A DNA stretch of 64,000 bases from Calliopsis andreniformis. Taxonomy: Eukaryota; Arthropoda; Insecta; Hymenoptera; Andrenidae. Below the pieces are notes generated by a model. The model searched no databases and was not told the DNA's origin. It saw only the letters and a list, made by a program, of their open reading frames with translations. The translations under genes and the position numbers were made by a program. Numbering within the stretch: position 1 is the first letter of the stretch; every line of letters begins with the position of its first letter. The stretch covers positions 186,001-250,000 of the forward strand of contig NW_027480544.1 in assembly GCF_051401765.1 (NCBI RefSeq), given 5' to 3'. Shown piece after piece: positions 38,001 to 49,785 of this stretch.

Positions 38001-41000
38001 GATTGAAGAGAGAGGACTGAGTGTTGAGGATTGCGTGTTGAGTATTGATGTTTGAGGACTGAGATTTGATTATTGAATATTGTGGATTGAGTATTGAACC
38101 AGGAGAATTCAGGATATTCTTTTGGGTATTGAGAATTGAGGATTGATGGTTGAGGGTTGTGCGTTGAATATTGAGGATTGAGGATTGAGGATTGAGGATT
38201 GAGGATTGAGGATTGAAGATTGAGTATTGATGATTGAAGATTGAGGATTGAGGATTGAGGGTTGAGGTTTGAGGACGAGCACTGACGGTTGAGGATTGAG
38301 GTTTAAGGATTGAGGATTGAGGATTGAGGACTGAAGGTTGAATATTGATGATTGAAGATTGAGGATTCAGTATTGATGGTTGTGGAATGAGGACGAGGTC
38401 TGAGGGTTGAGTATTGCTGTTTGAGGTCTGAGGATTGAGGATTGAGGATTGAGGATTGAGGATTGAAGATTGAGGATTGGGTATTGAGGAATGAAGAATG
38501 AGGATTGAGGATTGAGTATTGAGGATCGAGGATTGAAGACTGAGTATTGAGGATTGAAAGTTGAGGATTGACTATCGAGGATTGAGGATTGCGGACAGAG
38601 GATTGAGGATTGCATATTGAGTATTGAGGATTGAAGATTGAGGATTGAGGATTGAGGATTGAGGTTTGAGGATTGACGATTGAGGATTGGGGATTGAGGA
38701 TTGACGATTGAGTATTGAGTATTGAGGATTGAGAATTGAGGATTGATTATTGAAGATTGAGTATTGAGGATTGAAGATTGAGTATTGAGGATTCAGGATT
38801 GAGGTTTGAGGACTGAGGATTGAGGATTGAGTATTGAGGATTGAGGATTGAGGATTGAAGATTGAATATTGATGATTGAAGATTGAGGATCGAGGATTGA
38901 GAATTGAGGATTGATGATTGAAGATTGAGTATTGAGGATTGAAGATTGAGGATTGAGTATTGCGGATTGAAGATTGAGGACTGAGTGTTGAGGGTTGCGT
39001 GATGAGGATTGATGTTTGTGGATTGAGATTTGAAGATTGAAGAATGGGGATTGAGTATTGAAAACTGTGAATTGAGGATATTCTATTGAGGATTGAGGAT
39101 TGACAATTGGTTGTTGAGGACTTATGGGTGAAGATTGAGGATTCAGGTTTGAGGATTCAGGATTGACGTTTGAGGACTGAGGATTGAGGATTGAGGATTG
39201 AGGATTGAGGATTGAGGATTGAGGATTGTGGATTGAGAATTGAGGATTGTGGATTGAGGATTGAAGATTGAGGATTCGGTATTGAGGATTGAAGAATGAG
39301 AATTGAGGAGTGAGGACTGAGGACTGAGGATTGCAGTTTGAGTATTGAGGATTGAAGATTGAGTATTGAGGATTGAGGATTGAGGATTGAGGATTGAGGA
39401 TTGATGATTGAAGATTGAGTATTGAGGATTGAAGATTGAGGATTGAGGATTGAGGATTGAGGATTGAGGATTGAAGATTGAGGATTTGGGATTGAGGACT
39501 GAGGATTGACGATTGAGTATTGAGCATTGAGGATTGAGTATTGAGGATTGAAGATTGAGGATTGAGGATTGTGGATTGAAGATTGAGGACTGAGTGTTGA
39601 GGGTTGCGTGATGAGGATTGATGTTTGTCGATTGAGATTTGAAGATTGAAGAATGGGGATTGAGTATTGAAAACTGTGAATTGAGGATATTCTATTGAGG
39701 ATTGAGGATTGACAATTGATCGTTGAGGACTTATGGGTGAAGATTGAGGATTCAGGTTTGAGGATTCAGGATTGACGTTTGAGGACTGAGGATTGAGGAT
39801 TGAGGATTGAGGATTGAGGATTGATGGCTGAGGGTTGTGCGTTGAATATTGATGATTGAGGATTGAGGATTGAGGATTGCGGATTGAGGATTGAAGATAG
39901 AGTATTGATGATTGAAGATTGAGGATTGAGGATTGGGTGTTGAGGTTTGAGGACGAGGACTGACGGTTGACGATTGAGGTTTGAGGATTGAGGATTGAGG
40001 ATTGAGGACTGAGGATTGAGGATTGAGGATTGTGCATTGAGGATTGCAGATTGTCGACTGAGGATTGAGGATTGAAGATTGAGTATTGAGGGTTGAAGAT
40101 TGAGGATTGAGGATTGAGGATTTAGGATTGAGGATGAGGGCTGTGGGTTGAGGATTGAGGTTTGAGGACTGAGGACTGAGGATTGAGTATTGAGAATTGA
40201 GGATTGAGGATTGAGGATTGAAGAATGAGGATTGGGTATTGAGGATTGAAGAATGAGGAGTGAGGATTGAGGATTGAGGATTGAGGATTGAGGATTGAAG
40301 ATTGAGTATTCAGTATTGGAGATTGACGATTGAGGATTGATGACCGAGGATTGAGGATTGAGGATTGGAGATTGAGTATCGAGGATTGAAGATTGAGGAT
40401 TGAGGATTGAGGATTGGGGATTGAGGATTGAATATTGAGGATTGGGGACTGAGTGTTGAGGGTTGAGTGATGAGAATTGATGTTTGTGGGTACAGATTTG
40501 AAGATTGCAGGTTGAGTATTGAGCATTGAAGCCTGTGAATTGAGGATATTCTATTGAGGATTGAGGATTGACAACTGATTGTTGAGGACTGAGGGCTGAA
40601 ATTGAGGATTCGGGGTTGAGAATTCAGGATTGAGGTTTGAGGACTGAGGATTGAGGATTGAGGATTGAGGACTGAGGATTGAAGATTGAGTATTGAGGAT
40701 TGAAGGTTGAGGATTGAGGATTGGGGATTGAGGATTGAGGATTGAAGATTGAGGATTGGGGATTGAGGATTGACGATTGAGTATTGAGCATTGACGACTG
40801 AGAATTGAGGATTGTGGATTGAGTATTGAGGATTGAGGATTGAGGATTGAGGATTGAAGATTGAATATTGATGATTGAAGATTGAGGATTGAGGATTGAG
40901 GGTTGCGGATTGAGGACGAGGACTCAGGGTTGAGTATTGGTGTTTGAAGTCTGAGGATTGAGGATTGTGGATTGAGAATTGAGGATTGTGGATTGAGGAT

Positions 41001-42104
41001 TGAAGATTGAGGATCCGGTATTGAGGATTGAAGAATGAGAATTGAGGAGTGAAGACTGAGGATTGAGGATTGCAGTTTGAGTATTGAGGATTGAAGATTG
41101 AGGATTGAGGATTGAGGATTGAGGATTGAGGATTGAAGATTGAGGATTGGGGATTGAGGATTGACGATTGAGTATTGAGCATTGACGATTGAGAATTGAG
41201 GATTGTGGATTGAGTATTGAGGATTGAGGATTGAGGATTGAAGATTGAATATTGATGATTGAAGATTGAGGATCGAGGATTGAGAATTGAGGATTGATGA
41301 TTGAAGATTGAGTATTGAGGATTGAAGATTGAGGATTGAGGATTGCGGATTGAAGATTGAGGACTGAGTGTTGAGGGTTGCGTGATGAGGATTGATGTTT
41401 GTGGATTGAGATTTGAAGATTGAAGAATGGGGATTGAGTATTGAAAACTGTGAATTGAGGATATTCTATTGAGGATTGAGGATTGACAATTGATTGTTGT
41501 GGACTTATGGGTGAAGATTGAGGATTCAGGTTTGAGGATTCAGGATTGACGTTTGAGGACTGAGGATTGAGGATTGAGGATTGAGGATTGAGGATTGAGG
41601 ACTGAGAATTGAGGATTGAGAATTGAGGATTGTGGATTGAGGATTGAAGATTGAGGATTCGGTATTGAGGATTGAAGAATGAGAATTGAGGAGTGAGGAC
41701 TGAGGACTGAGGATTGCAGTTTGAGTATTGAGGATTGAAGATTGAGGATTGAGGATTGAGGATTGAGGATTGAGGACTGAGGATTGATGATTGAAGATTG
41801 CGTATTGAGGATTGAAGATTGAGGATTGAGGATTGAGGATTGAGGATTGAGGATTGAAGATTGAGGATTTGGGATTGAGGACTGAGGATTGACGATTGAG
41901 TATTGAGCATTGAGGATTGAGAATTGAGGATTGAGGATTGAGGATTGAAGATTGGGTATTGAGGATTGAAGATTGAGGATTGAGGATTGTGGATTGAAGA
42001 TTGAGGACTGAGTGTTGAGGGTTGCGTGATGAGGATTGATGTTTGTAGATTGAGATTTGAAGATTGAAGAATGGGGATTGAGTATTGAAAACTGTGAATT
42101 CAGG

Positions 42105-43836
42105 ATATTCTATTGAGGATTGAGGATTGACAATTGATTGTTGAGGACTTATGGGTGAAGATTGAGGATTCAGATTTGAGGATTCAGGATTGACGTTTGA
42201 GGACTGAGGATTGAGGATTGAGGATTGAGGATTGAGGATTGATGGCTGAGGGTTGTGCGTTGAATGTTGACGATTGAGGATTGAGGATTGAGGAATGCGG
42301 ATTGAGGATTGAAGATAGAGTATTGATTATTGAAGATTGAGGACTGAGGATTGGGGGTTGAGGTTTGAGGACGAGGTCTGACGTTTGAGGATTGAGGTTT
42401 GAGGATTGAGGATTGAGGATTGAGGACTGAGGATTGAGGATTGAGGATTGTGCATTGAGGATTGCAGATTGTGGACTGAGGATTGAGGATTGAAGATTGA
42501 GTATTGAGGGTTGAAGATTGAGGATTGAGGATTGAGGATTTAGGATTGAGGATGAGGGCTCTGGGTTGAGGATTGAGGTTTGAGGACTGAGGACTGAGGA
42601 TTGAGGATTGAGAATTGAGGATTGAGGATTGAGGAATGAAGATTGAAGATTGAGTATTCAGGATTGGAGATTGACGATTGAGGATTGAGGACCGAGGATT
42701 GAGGATTGAGGATTGAAGGTTGAGTATTGAGGATTGACGATTGACGATTGAGGATTGAGAATTGAGGATTGAGGATTGAGGAATGAGCATTGAAGATTGA
42801 GTATTGAGGATTGAACGTTGGGGATTGTGGATTGAGGATTGAGGATTCAGGATTGAACATTGAGGACTGGGGACTGAGTGTTCAGGGTTGAGTGATGAGA
42901 ATTGATGTTTGTGGATAGAGATTTGAAGATTGCAGATTGTGTATTGAGTAATGAAAACTGTGAATTGATGATATTCTATTGAGGATTGAGGATTGACAAT
43001 TGATTGTTGAGGACTTATGGGTGAAGATTGAGGATTCAGATTTGAGGATTCAGGATTGACGTTTGAGGACTGAGGATTGAGGATTGAGGATTGAGGATTG
43101 AGGATTGATGGCTGAGGGTTGTGCGTTGAATGTTGACGATTGAGGATTGAGGATTGAGGAATGCGGATTGAGGATTGAAGATAGAGTATTGATTATTGAA
43201 GATTGAGGACTGAGGATTGGGGGTTGAGGTTTGAGGACGAGGTCTGACGTTTGAGGATTGAGGTTTGAGGATTGAGGATTGAGGATTGAGGACTGAGGAT
43301 TGAGGATTGAGGATTGTGCATTGAGGATTGCAGATTGTGGACTGAGGATTGAGGATTGAAGATTGAGTATTGAGGGTTGAAGATTGAGGATTGAGGATTG
43401 AGGATTTAGGATTGAGGATGAGGGCTCTGGGTTGAGGATTGAGGTTTGAGGACTGAGGACTGAGGATTGAGGATTGAGAATTGAGGATTGAGGATTGAGG
43501 AATGAAGATTGAAGATTGAGTATTCAGGATTGGAGATTGACGATTGAGGATTGAGGACCGAGGATTGAGGATTGAGGATTGAAGGTTGAGTATTGAGGAT
43601 TGACGATTGACGATTGAGGATTGAGAATTGAGGATTGAGGATTGAGGAATGAGCATTGAAGATTGAGTATTGAGGATTGAACGTTGGGGATTGTGGATTG
43701 AGGATTGAGGATTCAGGATTGAACATTGAGGACTGGGGACTGAGTGTTCAGGGTTGAGTGATGAGAATTGATGTTTGTGGATAGAGATTTGAAGATTGCA
43801 GATTGTGTATTGAGTAATGAAAACTGTGAATTGATG
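42105..43836 (+). repeat. 866-bp tandem duplication in C1
   Basis: Two 866-bp copies (42105-42970 and 42971-43836) each run from a class-d core to the next class-f core. The module at 42971 has the class-f left half (GATGATA) and the class-d right half (GACAATT and TATGGGT). The junction therefore lies within about 29 shared bases at 42971-42999. In A1 and A2 the equivalent interval (4421-5287) is single. 866 equals the A1 spacing exactly, so this is a direct product of unequal exchange between two modules. Confidence 0.9.
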
Positions 43837-45523
43837 ATATTCTATTGAGGATTGAGGATTGACAACTGATTGTAGAGGACTGAGGGCTGAAGATTGAGGA
43901 TTCAGGATTGAGGATTCAGGATTGAGGTTTGAGGACTGAGGATTGAAGATTGAGGTTTGAGAACTGAGTATTGAGGATTGAGGATTGAGTATTGAGGATT
44001 GAGGGTGGAAGACTGAGGATTGGGTATTGAGGATTGAACGTTGAGGATTGAGGGTTGAGGATCGAGGATTGAGGATTGAAGATTGAGGATTGGGTATTGA
44101 GGATTGACGATTGAGTATTGAGCATTGACGATTGAGAATTGAGGATTGAGGATTGAGGGTTGAGGATTGAGGGTTGTGGTTTGAGGACGAGGACTGAGGG
44201 TTGAGTATTTGTGTTTGAAGTCTGAGGATTGAGGATTGAGGATTGAGAATTGAAGATTGAGGATTGAGGATTGAAGATTGAGGATTCGGTATTGAGGATT
44301 GAAGAATGAGGATTGAGGAGTGAGGACTGAGGACTGAGGATTGCAGTTTGAGTATTGAGGATTGAAGATTGAGGATTGAGGATTGAGGATTGAGGATTGA
44401 GTATTGAGGACTGAGGATTGAAGATTGAGTATTGAGGCTTGAAGATTGAGGATTGAGGATTGAGGATTGAGGATTGAGGATTGAAGATTGAGGATTGGGT
44501 ATTGAGGATTGACGATTGAGTATTGAGCATTGACGATTGAGAATTGAGGATTGAGGATTGAGGGTTGAGGATTGAGGATTGAGGATTGAATATTGAGTAT
44601 TCAGTATTGGAGATTGACGATTGAGGATTGATGACCGAGGATTGGGGATTGAGTATTGGAGATTGAGTATCGAGGATTGAAGATTGAGGATTGTTGATTG
44701 AGGATTGGGGATTGAGGATTGAATATTGAGGATTGGGGACTGAGTGTTGAGGGTTGAGTGATGAGAATTGATGTTTGTGGGTACAGATTTGAAGATTGCA
44801 GGTTGAGTATTGAGCATTGAAGCCTGTGAATTGAGGATATTCTATTGAGGATTGAGGATGGACAACTGATTGTTGAGGACTGAGGGCTGAAATTGAGGAT
44901 TCAGGGTTGAGAATTCAGGATTGAGGTTTGAGGACTGAGGATTGAGGATTGAGGATTGAGGACTGAGGATTGAAGATTGAGTATTGAGGATTGAAGATTG
45001 AGGATTGAGGATTGGGGATTGAGGATTGAGGATTGAAGATTGAGGATTGGGGATTGAGGATTGACGATTGAGTATTGAGCATTGACGACTGAGAATTGAG
45101 GATTGTGGATTGAGTATTGAGGATTGAGGATTGAGGATTGAGGATTGAAGATTGAATATTGATGATTGAAGATTGAGGATTGAGGATTGAGGGTTGCGGA
45201 TTGAGGACGAGGACTCAGGGTTGAGTATTGGTGTTTGAAGTCTGAGGATTGAGGATTGTGGATTGAGAATTGAGGATTGTGGATTGAGGATTGAAGATTG
45301 AGGATCCGGTATTGAGGATTGAAGTATGAGAATTGAGGAGTGAAGACTGAGGATTGAGGATTGCAGTTTGAGTATTGAGGATTGAAGATTGAGGATTGAG
45401 GATTGAGGATTGAGGATTGAGGATTGAGGATTGAGGATTGAAGATTGAGTATTGAGGATTGAAGATTGAGGATTGAGGATTGAGGATTGAGGATTGAGGA
45501 TTGAAGATTGAGGATTGGGGTTT

Positions 45524-45537
45524 GAGGACTGAGGATT
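45524..45537 (+). other. Deletion junction in C1 (~6.2 kb of unit A missing)
   Basis: To the left the sequence follows A1 at offset 38592 (A position up to ~6938). To the right it follows A1 at offset 32396 (from ~13132). The net loss is 6196 bp. The join lies in a shared string ACTGAGGATT that belongs to the GAGGTTT-GAGKACT end of a 203-bp module on the A 13034 side. The whole module-free stretch is removed by this event. Confidence 0.85.
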
Positions 45538-48500
45538 GAAGATTGAGGATTGAGGACTGAGTATTGAGGATTGAGGATTGAGTATTGAGCATTGACGATT
45601 GAGAATTGAGGATTGTGGATTGAGTATTGAGGATTGAGGATTGAGGATTGAAGATTGAATATTGATGATTGAAGATTGAGGATCGAGGATTGAGGGTTGT
45701 GGATTGAGGACGAGGACTGAGGGTTGAGTATTGATGTTTGAGGTCTGAGGATTGAGGATTGAGGATTGAGAATTGAGGACTGAGGATTGAGGATTGAAGA
45801 TTGAGGATTGGGTGTTGAGGATTGAAGAATGTGGATTGAGGATTGATTATTGAGGATTGAGGATTGAAGATTGACTATTGAGGATTGAAGATTGAAGACT
45901 GAGGATTGAAGGTTGAGGATTGGGTGTTGAGGATAGAAGAATGAGGATTGAGGATTGAGGATTGAGGATTGAGGATTGAGGATTGAAGATTCAGTATTGA
46001 GGATTGGAGATTGAGGATTGACGATTGACGATTGAGGATTGAAGATTGAGTATTGAGGATTGAAGATTGAGGATTGAGGACTGAGTATTGAGGATGGAGG
46101 GTTGAGGATTGAGGATTACGGATTGAAGACTGAGGATTGGGTATTGATGGTTGAACATTGAGGATTGACGATTGAAGATTGAGTATTGAGGATTGAAGAT
46201 TGACGGTTGAGGATTGAGAATTGAGGATTGAGGATTGAGGAATGATCATTGAAGATTGAGTATTGAGGATTGAAGGTTGAGGATTGTGGATTGAGGATTG
46301 AGGATTGAGGATTGAATATTGACGATTGGGGACTGAGTGTTGAGTGTTGAGTGATGAGAATTGATGTTTGTGGACAGAGATTTGAAGATTGCAGATTGAG
46401 TATTGAGAAATGAAAACTCTGAATTGATGATATTCTATTGAGGACTGAGGATTGACAACTGATTGTAGATGACTGAGGGCTGAAGATTGAGGATTCAGTA
46501 TCGGGGATTCAGGATTGAGGTTTGAGGACTCAGGATTGAGGATTGAGGATTGAGGATTGAGAATTGAGGATTGAGGATTGAAAATTGAGCATTGAAGGTT
46601 GAGGATTGAAGAATGAGGATTGAGGATTGAGGATTGAGGATTGAGGATTGAGGATTGAGGATTGAGGATGAGGGCTGAGGTTTGAGGATTGAGGTTTGAG
46701 GTCTGAGGACTGAGAATTGAGGGTCGAGAATTGAGGATTGAGGATTGAGGATTGAAGATTGAGGATTGGGTATTAAGGATTGAAGAATGAGGATTGAGGA
46801 TTGAGGATTGGGGATTGAGGATTGAGGATTGAGGATTGAGTATTCAGGCTTGGAGGTTGGCGATTGAGGGTTGAGGATTGAGGATAGAGGATTGAAGATT
46901 GAGTATTGGGGACTGAGTGTTGAGGGTTGAGTGATGAGAATTGATGATTGTGGATAGAGATTTGAAGATTTCTGGTTGAGTATTGAGTATTGGAACCTGT
47001 GAATTCAGGATATTCTATTGAGGATTGAGGACTGACAACTGATTGTTGAGGACTGAGGTCTGAAGACAGAGGATTCAGGTTTGAGGATTCAGGATTGAGG
47101 TTAGAGGACTGAGGATTGAGGATTGAGGATTGAGGATTGAGGATTGAGGATTGAAGATTGAGGTTTGGGTATTGAGGATTGAACATTGAGGATTGAGGAC
47201 GGAGTATTGAGGATTGAGGATTGAGTATTGAGTATTGAGAATGGGAGACTGAGGATTGGGTATTGATGATTGAACGTTAAGGATTGAGGGGTGAGGATTG
47301 AGGATTGAGGATTGAAGATTGAAGATTGAATATTAATGATTGAAGATTGAGGATTGAGGATTGAGCGTTGTGGATTGAGGACGAGGACTAAGGGTTGAGT
47401 ATTGGTGTTTGAAGTCTGAGGATTGAGGATTGAGGATTAAGAAATGAGGATTGAGGATTGAGGATTGAAGATTGAGGATTCGGTATTGAGGATTGAAGAA
47501 TGAGGATTGAGGAGTGAGGACTGAGGATTGAGGATTGAGGATAGAGGATTGAGGTTTGAGGATTGAGGATTGAAGATTGAGTATTGAGGATTGAAGATTG
47601 AGGATTGAGGATTGAGTATTGAGGATTGAGGATTGAAGATTGAGGATTGGGGATTGAGGATTGACGATTGAGTATTGAGCACTGAGGATTGAGAATTGAG
47701 GATTGAGGATTGAAGATTGAGTATTGAGGATTGAAGATTGAGGATTGAGGATTGAGGATTGAAGATTGAGGACTGAGTGTTGAGGGATGCGTGATGAGAA
47801 TTGATGTTTGTGGATTGAGATTTGAAGATTGAAGAATGGGGATTGAGTATTGAAAACTGTGAATTGAGGATATTCTATTGAGGATTGAGGATTGACAATT
47901 GATTGCTGAGGACTTATGGCTGAAGATTGAGGATTCAGGATTGAGGATTCGGGGTGGAGGTTTGAGGTCTGAGGATTGACGGTTGAGGATTAAGGATTGA
48001 GGATTGAGGATTGACGCTTGAGGATTGAGGATTGATGATGGAAGATTGAAGAGAGAGGACTGAGTGTTGAGGATTGAGTGTTGAGAATTGATGTTTGAGG
48101 ATTGAGATTTGATTATTGAATATTTTGGATTGAGTATTGAACCATGAGAATTCAGGATATTCTATTGAGTATTGAGAATTGAGGATTGACGGTTGAGTGT
48201 TGAGGATTGATGGTTGAGGGTTGTGCGTTGAATATTGAGGATTGAGGATTGAGGATTGAGGATTGGGGATTGAGGATTGAAGGTTGAGTATTGATGATTG
48301 AAGTTTGAGGATTGAGGATTGATTGTTGAGGTTTGAGGACGAGGACTGACGGTTGAAGGTTGAGGTTTGAGGATTGAGGATTGATGACTGAGGACTGAGG
48401 ATTGAGGATAGAGCATTGAGCATTGAGGATTGAAGATTGAGGACTGAGGATTGAGGATTGAAGATTGAGTATTGAGGATTGAAGATTGGGGATTGAGGAT

Positions 48501-49785
48501 TGAGGATTGAGGATTCAGGATGAGGGCTGAGGGTTGAGGATTGAGGTTTGAGGACTGAGGACTGAGGATTGAGGATTGAGAATTGAGGATTGAGGATTGA
48601 GGATTGCAGATTGAGGATTGAGGATTGAGGATTGAAGGTTCAGTAATGAGGATTGAAGATAGAGAATTGAGGATTGAGGATTGAACATTGAGGACTGAGT
48701 GTTGCGGGTTGAGTGATGAGAATTGATGTTTGTGGATAATGGTTTGAGGATTGCAGATCGAGTATTGAGTGTTGAAAGCTGTGAATTGAGGATATTCTAC
48801 TGAGGATTGAGGATTGACTACTGATTGCTGAGGACTGAGGGCTGAAGATTGAGGACTCAGGATTGAGGATTCAGAATTGAGGTTTGTGGACTGAGGATTG
48901 AGGATTGAAGATTGTGGATTGAGGATTGAGGATTGAGGATTGAGGATTGAGGTTTGAGGATTGAAGATTGAGGATTGGGTATTGAGGTTTGAGCATTGGG
49001 GGTTGAGGTTTGAGGACGAGGACTGACGGTTGAGGATTGAGAATTGAGGATTGACGCTTGAGGATTGAGGATTGAGGATGGAGGATTGAAGAGAGAGGAC
49101 TGAGTGTTGAGGATTGCGTGTTGAGAATTGATGTTTGAGGACTGAGATTTGATTATTGAATATTGTGGATTGAGTATTGAACCAGGAGAATTCAGGATAT
49201 TCTTTTGGGTATTGAGAACTGAGGATTGATGGTTGAGTATTGAGGATTGATGGTTGAGGGTTGTGCGTTGAATATTGAGGATTGAGGATTGAGAATTGAG
49301 GATTGAGGTTTGAGGACTGAAGGTTGAATATTGATGATTGAAGATTGAGGATTCAGTATTGATGGTTGTGGATTGAGGACGAGGTCTGAGGGTTGAGTAT
49401 GGCTGTTTGAGGTCTGAGGATTGAGGATTGACGATTGAGAATTGAGGATTGAGGATTGAGGATTGAAGATTGAGGATTGGGTATTGAGGAATGAAGAATG
49501 AGGATTGAGGATTGAGTATTGAGGATCGAGGAATGAAGACTGAGTATTGAGGATTGAAGATTGAGGATTGAGTATCGAGGATTGAGGATTGCGGACTGAG
49601 GATTGAGGATTGCAGATTGAGCATTGAGGATTGAAGATTGAGGATTGAGGATTGAGGATTGAGGTTTGAGGATTGAAGATTGAGGATTGGGGATTGAGGA
49701 TTGACGATTGAGCATTGAGTATTGAGGATTGAGAATTGAGGATTGATTATTGAAGATTGAGTATTGAGGATTGAAGATTGAGTAT

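Larger units (their letters stand above)
37133..48103 (+). repeat. Higher-order unit C1 (10,971 bp), rearranged A type
   Basis: C1 reads as an A unit with large block changes. Cores 37186, 37709 and 38114 match A's first three, but the first spacing is 112 bp (16 heptamers) shorter and the second 7 bp shorter. An extra class-d module lies at 39687, giving a 671-bp excess between cores 39078 and 40546. Cores 40546, 41461, 42105 and 42971 follow A at offset 37684. An 866-bp tandem duplication adds core 43837, then 44837. Near 45530 the sequence jumps from A position ~6938 to ~13132, losing about 6.2 kb. It then follows A at offset 32396 through cores 46430, 47010 and 47870 to the end. Confidence 0.9.

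Noticed and set aside
43036..44817. A 593-codon open frame on the - strand, and dozens of others (up to 579, 471, 414 and 412 codons), as protein genes
   Set aside because: They consist only of ILNPQSS-type heptads forced by the 7-bp repeat, appear in overlapping frames with the same sequence, and start or stop wherever a variant heptamer makes a start or stop codon. Homologous copies have different ends (for example 4486-6225 against 20350-21765). No domain, signal peptide or ribosome-binding context was seen.
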